Shown in pieces: positions 24,401 to 34,877 of a stretch of 64,000 bases of DNA; position 1 is the stretch's first letter; each line of letters opens with the position of its first letter. The translations under genes were made by a program, and so were the position numbers. Origin of the DNA: Dreissena polymorpha (Eukaryota; Mollusca; Bivalvia; Myida; Dreissenidae); NCBI RefSeq assembly GCF_020536995.1, contig NC_068357.1, forward strand, positions 126,705,451 through 126,769,450, given 5' to 3'. The notes below the pieces were generated by a model. The model had not been told where the DNA came from and did not search any database. It worked only from the letters and a program-made list of their open reading frames with translations.

Positions 24401-25080
24401 TTCCAAAACGCCGCTCATCTAGATCATGTTGAGAATGCAGAGTCACCTCAAATCAAGTGTTTAATCTATAAAAAGTCGTCCGGTTTTCCGCGCCAAAAGA
24501 GGTGCCCACAAAGGCTAAAATCTCTTATCGACAGTTTTTTCATCAAACATGTTCATTTATGTTCATTCATATAAAACTAATTGCATTCTTGCTTGCAGAT
24601 ATTGTTTGTTTTTCAAAATGGACGACGATCGTAAAAATTTACTTTCCAGTAGTGTTGTCCTATTTGAAAACTAGTGTTAGATTTTCATATATATTTAACG
24701 ATAGTTTATGGCAATCAAATAGATAAGAAATATAAATGAACTTCTAATTAATAAAGGAAAAAAAGAAGCAAGTTTATATAACTCTGTATATTACTTTCTT
24801 ACGGAATGTATTAAAAACGAGTAAAAACCATATCACTGATGAAGCTAGAGAATGGTTGTTCACTATTCGATGTTTACAGATTATGAGACATGTTAAGACC
24901 TTCCTAAAACTTGTTGATTCCAATATATAACCTGTTTATGATATCGGATTAAAGTATATAAACGTAGTTAATCGGCATATTTTGTATAAACGTTTAATTA
25001 AGCCCCAAAACAAGTTTTCAATAAGAAAAAGATCATACATGCAATAAACGTGTGTTTGTATGCTCCTACAAGTTTTTAGG
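24401..25080. other. Non-coding stretch, nothing recognised
   Basis: AT-rich sequence; two 70-codon frames are without motif. Confidence 0.35.
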
Positions 25081-25145
25081 CATCGCTCTGTGAAAAGGGG
25101 ATTTAATGCATGTGCCTTAAGATTAGCATGTGCAGTCCGAAAACC
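25081..25145 (+). mobile_element. GTCGTCCC family MITE fragment
   Basis: CATCGCTCTGTGAAAAGGGG, TTAATGCATGTG and GATTAGCATGTGCAGTCC match the left third of the family. The rest is missing. Confidence 0.65.
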
Positions 25146-25229
25146 GAATCCTTTCTCATGCAAACACCGAATTTGACTTAACGATAATGGCAAATACAAC
25201 GTTTGTTAGGGAAAAATTTAAGTTAGTTG

Positions 25230-25963
25230 ATTAGTCAGCAGTTATCGATAGTAATAACACCGAGTATATTGCTGACATGATGTCTGAGACAATATTTAAA
25301 GCTGCCGCTAAAACAAAACCGAACAAAAATGCAACTATCTGACCAACTGAATTACTCTGGTTTAATAATTCTATCCGTTAACTTATTTGAAAACGAAACA
25401 GATTCCACAATAAACCTAATGCATCAAATACGGCCCCTGCTTGGGCTTACTTCAGACAATTCAGAAATCAGGTAACAAAGGCAATACAAAAGTCTAAATT
25501 TGAACACACACAAAAACTGTTTCCACACATTAAATTGCATACAAACAACTCTACATTAAAACCATGGTTCAAATTATCAAAACAATTAACACAGCAACAT
25601 AGCACATCAAATATACATAATGTCATTCATTATAACGTTGAAGCTACATAGCTAAATGTTAACTTCTAAATGAATCATTCTGCTTATCATCCTTTGTCGA
25701 TGGGACAAACCAGCCCCTTCCATCTTTGCAAGAAACAACCAATCAAAGCCTTTCAAACACTGCAGTATCGCTTCATTACGTTTTTGATGCAATGCAGTTC
25801 ATGGATCTCTTCAAAGCTCGAGGACCTGACCTACTAAGCGCAAAACTCCGTGAAGTTGCAACGAACTAGCCTTACCCTTTTCAAACTACTTCAATAATTT
25901 CTTAAATGCATCCATTTTTAAAATATCTTGCAAGCTGGCGAACGTAACACCGATATATATAGA
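25230..25963 (+). mobile_element. LINE fragment, 5' part of a copy interrupted by a 3.4-kb insert
   Basis: In changing frames it reads pieces typical of the stretch before the reverse transcriptase domain: WAYFRQFRNQVTKAIQKSKF, then LKPWFKLSKQL, and finally QLANVTPIY just before the break at about 25963. In intact animal LINEs this last motif is followed within a few residues by the K..DPSD..NYRPIS box, which here reappears only at 29337. Stops and frameshifts are frequent, so this is a dead copy. Clade: Jockey superfamily, CR1/L2-like; not settled. Confidence 0.7.
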
Positions 25964-26107
25964 GAATACATGGTTGGTGCCGAGATGGAGACAGTTTATA
26001 CAATGAAGCTTAGAAAAAGAAAATAGGGCGAGCTTTAGCGAGCCCTGTTTTTCTTTTTCGGGCCGAACCGGATAAACTTTCTCCATCTCGGCACCAACCA
26101 TGTACTA
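25964..26107. repeat. Fold-back hairpin B1
   Basis: ATACATGGTTGGTGCCGAGA with ATGGAGACAGTTTAT pairs with ATAAACTTTCTCCATCTCGG and CACCAACCATGTA. An inner hairpin, GGGCGAGC/TTTA/GCGAGCCC, forms the apex. It sits at the exact point where the LINE is interrupted. The neighbouring string GTATTCGATTTATCC recurs inverted at 28808-28825. Confidence 0.75.
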
Positions 26108-27370
26108 GTATTCGATTTATCCTGCTTCATGCCGTAGACACATTTTATCAAATACAAATGATTAATTGGCATAACAATGTAGCCGGGGTTTGAGTTTATA
26201 ACGCAACCTGGGTTTTACGTTCCAAACTTTTAATACTATAAAGTATAAATGATGTAAATGATGGCCTGAAACATGAATAAAAATCATGTTATAATTAACA
26301 AATGACAATTATAATAACCATTTAAATAATTCATTGTAATACATAATAATATGCAATACAATACAATTACAATTCAAGAAAATAAATAGAATAATGCACT
26401 CACCAGTGACCTCAAGACTTATTGTAGAAAGTGGCAATTGGAAAACGCCTACTTCCTCTTACAAGGTTTTACAAACAAGTGACCAAATGTTGAGTTATGA
26501 TTTAAAATTATATAGATGACTATGAAATCATCTCACAATAAAAGCATGCACTGTTAGTAATTAAACTCACTCATACATCACAAAGTATCTCTCACACTGA
26601 ACTTCTCTCAGTCTTGATTGGGTTAGTATTGTTAAAAGGATTAGTGTCAGAGTGAATACCCTGTTACAACAATATAATTATTCTTGTCGGGCCTCCTACA
26701 TTTCTGACGACCGAATAATACCGATTGTGTCACGTAAAAAATAGTTCCACATTAAACTGTTCCTTTCCTATTGAAAATATGAGAGGAAATAAAAAACGAA
26801 TCGAGAATGTGATATTTTTCTTGGTGAAAAAATGAAAACAAAATGCAGCAGCAAAACAAAAACTAAATTTTATTTACCTTTATGACAACTTAAATCCATT
26901 GCTTATAACAATACATTTACAACGATATACACATCAATTTTCTGTTCTTCCATCCCTTTGTCGAAATCTGTTTCTGTTTTTTCCATCATCGAAAGTATGA
27001 TAGTATATGTTTTGTCTGAGAAATGACGTCACACTAGGTAGCTACGTCATAAATTGCGTAATCAAGTAAAGGAAAATGGTAAATGATAAATACGGAAAGC
27101 TGGTTCGGTAATATATTTAAAGAAGAATAAAGGATGATATATAATATAACGATAACATTCATGATGCGTCCCAATAAATTTTAAAGGTCAAATTTTACAA
27201 CATGTTAATCGGCGCGTAGGAATGCATAGTTCCTATGTACAGTCGTATTTTCAACCAATAAAATAGCGGTACTGTTTTCGCTGCCAGACAGCCTGTTGCT
27301 ACCGCTTCACACGCCATTCGTTAAATCGAAAGGGAAAAGCGTTGCTAACGAAAGTATTAATCAAATAACT
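26108..27370. other. Interior of the insert in the LINE; no gene recognised
   Basis: AT-rich sequence between hairpin B1 and the THAP-like exon. CACACGCC-type promoter-like sequence (TTGCTACCGCTTCACACGCC) lies at 27293-27312 and recurs inverted at 29188-29206. Confidence 0.35.
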
Positions 27371-27375
27371 TCAAA

Positions 27376-27572
27376 ATGGTACAAAGATTTGCATGGGGGA
27401 CATGCAAGGCCGAGGCCCGATTCCCTGATATAATGAACAGTGCCAAATTCATAACCTTCCCTAAGCCAAAAACTCAGTTACAAAATGTTTAAGATGGATT
27501 AAAGCGTGCGGCCGTCCACATGAGCAGCTCAATGTTACGAAAATAGATGTAAACAAGATCGTTTGTTCCACG
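27376..27572 (+). pseudogene. THAP-type zinc-finger exon, degenerate
   Basis: From an ATG at 27376 the frame reads MVQRFAWGTCKAEARFPDI, then KFITFPKPKTQL. After one frameshift (a missing A near 27483) it continues KCLRWIKACGRPHEQLNV and ends ...VCST. This is the layout of a THAP DNA-binding domain (C2CH zinc finger) as found in P-, Kolobok- and Harbinger-related transposases and in many host proteins. The expected first cysteine is Phe (RFAWGTC), so the metal site is damaged as well as the frame. A possible donor (ACG|GTTAGA) follows. No transposase catalytic domain is visible downstream, so I cannot say whether it is a host exon or the start of a transposase. It lies inside the insert that splits the LINE. 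Confidence 0.6.
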
Positions 27573-28802
27573 GTTAGAACTTATTTTACTTTATAATAAT
27601 TTCTCTTTTATGATTTCTATGTTAAGTACGAGAGATACTCTTTTTCGTCCATTGTGATGATAATCATTAATGTAAACTTCACCCTTAACTGTGCTTTTAT
27701 ATGCATACATGTACTGTACGTACATGTACACATCTAAATTCAATGTATATGCACTGGTTTATAAACTGTTAAATTGTAAGCCATGTCACCCACCCAAGAG
27801 ATTAAATATCTGCCCGTGCAGTCATGCAAATGGAAAACACAGTTGGTAAAGGTTTTAATATTATTATTCAACTTCTTGCAGCATTTTTTTGAAAAAAAAT
27901 ACATGTACAGTTACTTGATCTTCTCTCCACATGGGACATGCCATTGTTGTGGAACACATGTACAGCTAAGTTGGCTCGGAACTGCGGAAATGTTCTGCAG
28001 TTTAAATCCCTGTAGTGTTTTAGCAACCCTATGATGTGTGAACAGTGCCCAGTCAGTCTGAAATAATGTAAATATTCTACATTATGCAATTTACATAAAA
28101 AACTAACGATTAATAAAGATGTTACCAACAACAATGAAAAGTTTTTAAATAATTGAATTATCATGTATAACAACTCACCCGACTTTACAACTGCAGTTTG
28201 ATTCTGTAATCTTTTCCTCGGACAAATCGAGGTTTAAACAAAGTGGTTTTTCATTTTATCCCATTATCAGACGTGCATTGTCGAAATAAACCACTGTGGA
28301 ATAAATTTTCCTCTATTTCAGCAGTGCTGAAATATAGCTGTCACGCGCGTCGAAGAATGTTCATATTACTCGGAATCAACTATAAAGTTATCATTTTTAG
28401 TAAAATCCAATCAGATTCAACAAAACAAACAATTTGATACCAAGATGTAATATATTTTTAACACATACTGCAACACAAAAAGCAAATAAACATTATTTAC
28501 AAATATTAAGTGCGCGTACTCGTGACGTCATTATTAACACGTCATACGACACAATGCATGATGTTTCACGCTAAAGATACAGTTGTTTAGTGTCTTTTTT
28601 TCATTATTTCTTAAAAATCGAGGACGTAGAGGTATGATATACAGAAAAACAGGTTAGTTACTGATCTTTTTGCAATGTATTAGGCTTGACACGATAAAAA
28701 TAATGAAACGATGTTTGCTTAAAATATCTTTTGGATTTTCCGTCTAGTTCGATTTTCCTATTCTATTTTTAAAGAAATAATTTAGAATCTACGATTAAGA
28801 AA
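27573..28802. other. Non-coding interior of the insert, nothing recognised
   Basis: Several short frames without motif on both strands. No repeat matched elsewhere in the window. Confidence 0.35.
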
Positions 28803-28965
28803 ATTGATGGGATAAATCGAATACTAGGTCGTTGCCGAATAAAGCAAAGTTTATCTTGCTCAGCACGAAAATCTGAACCACTCGCCAAGGCTCGTGGTTC
28901 AGATTTTCTAAGCCTCGCAAAATAAACTTTGCTTTATTCGGCACCGACCTAGTATTCTCTATTTT
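28803..28965. repeat. Fold-back hairpin B2
   Basis: AATACTAGGTCGTTGCCGAA with TAAAGCAAAGTTTAT pairs with ATAAACTTTGCTTTATTCGG and CACCGACCTAGTATT. The apex is a second stem, AAAATCTGAACCAC/GTGGTTCAGATTTT, around TCGCCAAGGCTC. Arm structure and apex resemble B1 although the arm bases differ. Confidence 0.75.
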
Positions 28966-29330
28966 CCTCATTGATCTCCAGCTGTCAGCGACGACACGCA
29001 CGCGGCTTTCTTCATTAACAATCTTTATATTATGAATGTATCCTTGAGTGTAATAATGAAGAACTCTATTTAAAATTCTATCTGCTAGTTTATCATAATT
29101 TGGTAGGAATTTAACTGAAATATTGTCAGAAATATTTACAAGTGTATCGGATGGTTAAGCATCAGTGGACGCCATTTTGGATGTAGCGTGTGAAGCGTAG
29201 CAACAATCACTAAGGACGGATCAGTGAGCGGAACTATACATACATACTTACGGTTAGATCACGGTCATGTGATGTACTGCCGGATATCAACTAGTTTATC
29301 CGACCCTGCTTTATTTGGTCAATGTTTGCA
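28966..29330. other. Right end of the insert in the LINE
   Basis: It contains the inverted copy of the CACACGC/GTTGCTAC string (29188-29206). TCCGACCCTGCTTTATTTGG at 29299-29318 loosely resembles the B1 flank. The exact junction with the LINE is between about 29320 and 29340. Confidence 0.4.
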
Positions 29331-29808
29331 ACAGAGGCAGGATAAAAGAAACTCGATCCCTCCGATCTAACAAACCATTAACCAATATTTCCTCTCAGCT
29401 GCTTTGGCAAACTTATGAAACGTTGTGTACAAATCATATTTACAATTACAACTTATCAATCCAATTTTATCAAAAAAGATGATTCCACTACGAACCAACT
29501 AACGTATATTAAGAATGATATCTGCAAAGTAATGGACACTGACAAAGACGTACGAGCAGTCTTCTGTGATATTTCCAATTCATTTGGAAGAGTATAGCAC
29601 CGTTGACTACTATTTAAGCTTTAATCTTGGGCATCAAATAACAACCTCTTAATTGGTTCAAATCCTATCTCTCACAACGCAAACAACGCATCCTCTAGGC
29701 GAACTCTGTCTCCTCAAGGTCGAATATCTGCGCAGGTGTTCTCCAAGTCTCCAAGTTTTAATACTCGGGCCGCTGCTTTTTCTTGTGTATATAAACGATA
29801 TAAGAACT
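29331..29808 (+). mobile_element. LINE fragment, reverse transcriptase part after the insert
   Basis: It resumes the LINE: a degenerate DPSD..N.PIS box, FGKLMKRC, then an open stretch (29415-29597) with QSNFIKKDDSTTNQLTYI and VRAVFCDISNSFGRV. The last is the first catalytic Asp motif of the palm domain (usually CDISKAFDRVWH; here KAFD is changed to NSFG). Further pieces, QGRISAQV and a YINDI-like end, follow in other frames before a TTAA-C MITE fragment truncates it. Together with 25230-25963 it represents one broken LINE copy. Confidence 0.78.
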
Positions 29809-29818
29809 TTTTTTGTCT

Positions 29819-29946
29819 AAATTAAAGTTTTTAAGGCTCCTTTTCGAACCCTTGGATACTAATGAGCAGGTTTACTCGGGGTTGTTCTCGTTTTATGCTG
29901 GTTGCAAAAGCCATTTTCGCTTTGCTTCTGATGGGAAAAGGGTTAA
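29819..29946 (-). mobile_element. TTAA-C family MITE, partial
   Basis: TTAAGGCTCCTTTTCGAACC, CTTGGATACTAATGAGCAGG and GGGAAAAGGGTTAA match the family. The GCAAACAG arm is lost. Confidence 0.68.
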
Positions 29947-30590
29947 ATAGTTTATTATTACTATAATATTTAGATATTGTTACAAAATATCTTTTCTCTG
30001 TAATGATCATTTTTCTTTTTTTGATCAGTCCAGGCCGGCAAAGGCTGCATGATTATAGTACATCCTGGCCGGAAATAAATTTTAATTTTAGGAAGGACAC
30101 TCCTGCTTTGCAGCTATTATGGTAAGCACGAACCAAAAATATAGAGGAATAAGTGTGAAGCTCTGTCTAACCTGAACTTCTACTACTAGACAGTCGATGG
30201 GGCTGGGGGACTTCTTTCAAAAGTATGTGTTTTAATATTGCCACACTCGCTACAACTCCTCGACGCTTTATCACAAAATAGTAAGGCGTGAAATGTTCAA
30301 TTACAGAACGCATTAATATTAATTAATACATCATACAGTTATTTAAATACCAAACCAGGCTTGATTATTGTTTATTTGAGACTAAATGGTTAACAAAAAT
30401 GACAATAAAAACAAACATTATTCGTTTAAAATTATAATCACCAACACTTATATACAGCATACAGTATTCGTGCTTTTATGGCATTAATATGTATCAGAGT
30501 ATGATAAGAGCTAAACAACAAACATACGTCATCTCAAATTGTGCCTTATTTTTAATACCCGTAAAAATAAATTGCTCGGTAAAATAAGTG
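29947..30590. other. Non-coding, downstream of the Ig receptor gene
   Basis: A small hairpin (CCAGGCCGGC near 30028 and CCTGGCCGG near 30065) is present. No gene is supported. Confidence 0.35.
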
Positions 30591-30596
30591 TTTATT
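30591..30596 (-). terminator. Candidate poly(A) signal of the Ig receptor gene
   Basis: AATAAA on the minus strand lies about 380 nt after the stop codon; an ATTAAA follows at 30551-30556. Position and strand fit, but such strings are common in AT-rich DNA. Confidence 0.3.
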
Positions 30597-30973
30597 GCAG
30601 AAACTATGCACAGTTTACTATTTCACATACTTTCAACAATAGCAGTAGTATTTCTCACACTTCGCAATGCCTCATACTGACAATTCGGTTGAATAACGGA
30701 ACAAATGAAAAATTATCAAGAGTTCAAATCTTGCCATTACATCTGCCAGTACTCCATAGTCTAGTTATCAATTGCCTTTACAATACAGAATAAACCACAC
30801 AAAACAACAATAAACATGCAAATTAACGGGTCACCGCAAAGAAGACACACTCTTGGAAAAAATATTGTTACAAAACTATGTTTCTTGAAAGTATGATGCA
30901 AAGTAAGATAGTGTAAATTTACATGACACATCGCTTAGTGTTGTGAAGGCTTCGAATTGTTTTGTACAGCATT

Positions 30974-33900
30974 TTAAGGATTTCTCGGGCAGACGATTGT
31001 AGTGTAAATGGTAGGATGATACTTTTCAGTTTTCTTGATGTCGAGTTCATCATAGATCAGCTCGAAATGTGTATTCTGTAATACAAAGAGCGGATTCAAG
31101 AAGCAAACAAGTTTTAGGTACCAGCAATGAATGTTGTCAGTTAGCTAGTAAAGTTAAGTGTATCATACCCATTAAAATAAATCTGAAATCACATATACGT
31201 TCACAATCTATTGTGTGTGTATTTTACTTTTTAAATTTGCAGTATCAGGAATTTAGTGACGCCAACCTTTTTATAAAAGCCAAACCATTTTTTTATTTTT
31301 AAATTTTATTGTTCACTTGAAATGATAAACGCAAAATAGTTTCACACACCTCGTTAGACGTAGATGGTTCGGCATGTTCAACGTTTCCAACGTTAGCGTA
31401 AATAGCGCCATGCACTGCTTCATTGGCTGCAATATTTGCTGAAAATTTTGCAAAGAAAATGTCGATGCCATGGAAATTTTAGGAGTTATCTAAGTCGTAA
31501 AGTCGTAAAACAACAGATATTCACGTATTTATCGCGTGTTTTGTGTCGCTGGAGATTTTAAGATTTGCAGATCGGATTAAAAATTATTTCTTATAAGCAC
31601 GTGTCTGTTTGTATTTTCTATATTTCTGTAATGTTACAGGTGCTACAATATTTAAAAAAATGTTTTAATATACACAATAACTTGCATAGCCCACACCAAT
31701 ATCATTATTGTCGGCATGTAAATCTGGACCTCCCTGTGGCAACCTGAAATGAAAACTGTAAGTATAACATTGTAATAATATAAGATTATTTTATTATAAT
31801 TTTGTTCGAATTCTATTATTGAATTAGTCAATCATTAATCTTTCAAATGTGTTATTTAAAAATAGATATACCATCGGATAAGAGCTGCAATTATTATCAA
31901 TGGAGACAAAGCACCATATACTTCCCACATGGTTCTCTAAGTGTTCAGTTAAAAAAAGCTTATTATGATAACACTTTTTATTTTGGACCATGCATAATAC
32001 TTTAAACATGTCTTCGTTGTATTAAGATTGCTTGGTATTTACAATTTAATTTAACTGTTTGAATGAACTTACGAACGTCGATTCTTTTTGCGCATACGAG
32101 CTGTAAATATAAATGATATACTCATTTAAATCAATTTGTCTGAAAAGAAGGATTTTTGTTGTCAACCATGGTTGTTTTATGCAGATGCATCTAAGGAAAA
32201 ATTGTCATTATATTATGCACGTATAAGGTTATGTTTAAGGTATTTATGTGTTATAATACATTTTTAAAGTGAATTTAGTAAATTATGTGTCTCAGATACA
32301 TCTGACGTTGTAACGCTCAATGATTCCTCTGCACTGTTCAGTGTATGTATCTCAGCTGAAAGGTTACGATACTGTGAAAAAAAAGTTGCCAATAGAGAGG
32401 AGATTATGTTTTATGTGTACATGTCTTACCATAAGCTGATGTTGAAGAGTGATTGTTAAAGTAACCTTACCATGGATTATTATACCAAAACAGATAAGAA
32501 TCACGACAGTTCCTGCTCTGACCGCCAGTGTTACGGGCATCAGCGGGAAAGCAACGGGTAATGCGTCTGTTTGAAACTCAGGGTCAGGTAGCACAGTGCG
32601 GGATTCGACACCTAGATCTTTGGTGGAAACTAAACGAAATCTTTATTGATCTAAGAATATTAACATATTTTATTCTTTAACGCTTTATTAAATTAAGCAT
32701 GCGTCTATTGAATCTCCATTGAACAATTATCATATCCACTTGTAATTAAAGTTGTATTACATCACAGGAGTTTGAAATTCTATCCATAAAGCTAATCTAA
32801 TAGGCTAAATAATAAAAAATATACCCCTGTCTATATACTATATAGGGGCTATTTTTTTTATAATTTAGCCATTAGATTTGCTTTATGGATAAAATTTCAA
32901 ACCCCTGCGATTACATAAAACAGATTTAGTTTGGAAGTTTTTATTCATTTTATGAAGTACCATGAATTTCGTTTTGCGTTGGTGTTGACGTTTGTACGGG
33001 TACATATGTTAGGTTTTCCTGTACATTCAGATGTACTTTTTGTGCAGTATCTGAATAAATAAATAAAATACATGTATATTAATTCGTCGTTTATCGTGCA
33101 TATTTTGTAGTCTTAGATCTTACACATGTTATCAAAATTAGCGTCTATTTATTGACCCATTGAAATTTGAACCTTTACAAATTGTTTTAACTTACACAAA
33201 AAAATTCTTACCCCAAACTGGGACATCAATTTCGTTTGATGTGTGTGAATGGCCGATTGGTGAACATATTACAATCACACTGTCAATTTCAGTCCAATTC
33301 GCTATTGACAGTATATGTTCGGAGTTAGTTGACCCTGTGCGCTCCTCATATATTCCAGCTCGTAATGTTATTTCTTGAAACGTGTCATTCACTTTGCCAA
33401 ACCATCTACGTATCTGATAATACGTGTCCCCTAACACTTTATCATTCGGATAATACCCTATCTCAAGACTCTCGTTGGGTCCAGTAGGATCAGATATCAA
33501 ATGCAAATATCCACACTCACTTGGGAAATCTGAATAAAATATGCAATAATTATTGAGAAGACCGAAAATAGTTGTAATAAGTTTCCGGTGCTTCTAAATA
33601 TATTTCATTAGTATAGCCGAACTAAAGTTATCTAATTTAAACAACAGTACAACGCATTGAGAGCCAACCTCGCAGTGTTAACCCCACCAGTGAGAAAAAA
33701 ACAACTGAGGTCCGTTAAACGTTCGCAGGATAGCTGGGAGGTCATTATTATTACGATAGATTTGTTGTTGATAAGTATAGTATAAATAAATGCGCACGAC
33801 AATGAGATTGTGTCAAAACCGTAGACTGCATTCAAAATAATGTAAACACTTATTGTAAATAAGCCAGTGTATATTTATTTATTTAGCATGACATATTGCA

Positions 33901-34877
33901 TGGAAATTATGGATGTAATTAAAAAACAAACAAAAAATCCGGTCATATTGATACGCAAAAAAAACACGATCATAGATACAAGTATTCACGAACGTATTCA
34001 TGAAAAGCCCCATACACATTCGTTTTAATGCCACTAAAGCGGGCTACCAACAAAAAAATCAACCAGAGTTCTGACTGTTTCCGATTATTGCTCTTATCAA
34101 ATCCTTAGCGCCATCACGAACCACTTGATATAGGCGATTTAAATATTTGTGTTATTATATACACTTTTAGCAAGTTGTTTTCTTTTTTTAATTTGTTTTG
34201 ATCCCCGCTGAAGAACATTTTTTAAATGAACGTTAAAATCTTATCATTGACGTTTATATTGTGAATTAAAAACAATAGTTGTAAACGTAATATTACCGTG
34301 TATATCCAATCGTATTTCATTCGACACCAGATTGCCGTCTGTGATATGAATACGAGCTCCCTGCCAGCTTCCATTTACTCTCACCAGATCCATGTACACA
34401 TTCGACCCGGAATCGTATTGCTTGTGTAATGTTTTTGCTGTTAAATCCTGGTATGAGGTCTCATTTGTAAAATGTACTTTCCATTTCAGGGCACTAACAT
34501 CTATATGACCAAATGCCTCACAGGCCGTGAAACGAAGCGTTATGTTCCGGTTTAAAAGAGTTGGCGTTAAAACGGTTAAATGCCCCAATCTGTTCGAATG
34601 AGCCATTGATACCTGAAAAACTAAAAAAAAAAAGCAGTAAATAAAGACCATATTTGTACTTTTTGCGATAAATACCGAAAATTCAGCGTTAAGCAGTTTT
34701 GGTAATCGTGTGACGGTCAAGCAAAAATTACATAGAGAAGTACATGTATGTGTAAGAGTCTTTCATGAAATATAACACTGATAATTTTTTGCATCGCCTA
34801 TTATTATTATTACTTTTAAAGATATATTTACCTATTAGTGCGCCTAACATCCATGTGTTCAAAGAAGGCTTATCCAT
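30974..34877 (-). CDS. Immunoglobulin-superfamily receptor with ITIM- and ITSM-like tail (nine exons)
   Basis: Hand-built exons, 5' to 3': 34877-34832, 34620-34297, 33529-33212, 33050-32961, 32629-32471, 32100-32073, 31755-31697, 31438-31350, 31075-30974. All junctions are GT/AG and every phase matches, giving 1215 nt and 404 residues. The start ATG has A at -3 and G at +4. Residues 1-22 form a signal peptide (MDKPSLNTWMLGALIVFQVS). About 25-123 and 124-229 are Ig-like domains: Cys49 and Trp62 in the first, Cys129 and Cys212 in the second. The usual partner cysteines are missing in both, and sequons sit at N41, N68, N98, N142, N171 and N201. 230-259 is a Thr/Gln/Pro stalk. About 292-311 is the membrane span, with Arg297 inside it, followed by ARMRKKNRR. 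The tail has AIYANV (Y355), LIYDEL (Y379) and TIYTTI (Y395). Known role of such motifs: phosphotyrosine docking of SH2 proteins in immune-type receptors; the function here is inferred. Exon 7 has two in-frame acceptors 12 nt apart. Weak points: donors of exons 7 and 8 (GTGTGG, GTGTGT). Confidence 0.75.
32762..32917. mobile_element. Palindromic MITE in intron 4 of the Ig receptor gene
   Basis: GAAATTCTATCCATAAAGC and AATATACCCCT pair with AGGGG... and GCTTTATGGATAAAATTTC, with outer ends ACAGGAGTTTGAAATT and AATTTCAAACCCCTG. A fold-back element of about 155 bp. It is not similar to the other families here. Confidence 0.7.

Noticed and set aside
30974-34877. Calling the Ig receptor a PD-1 or SLAM orthologue
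   Set aside because: The tail motif arrangement is similar, but the domains lack the V/C2 cysteine pattern and bivalves are not known to carry these genes; convergence is the simpler reading.
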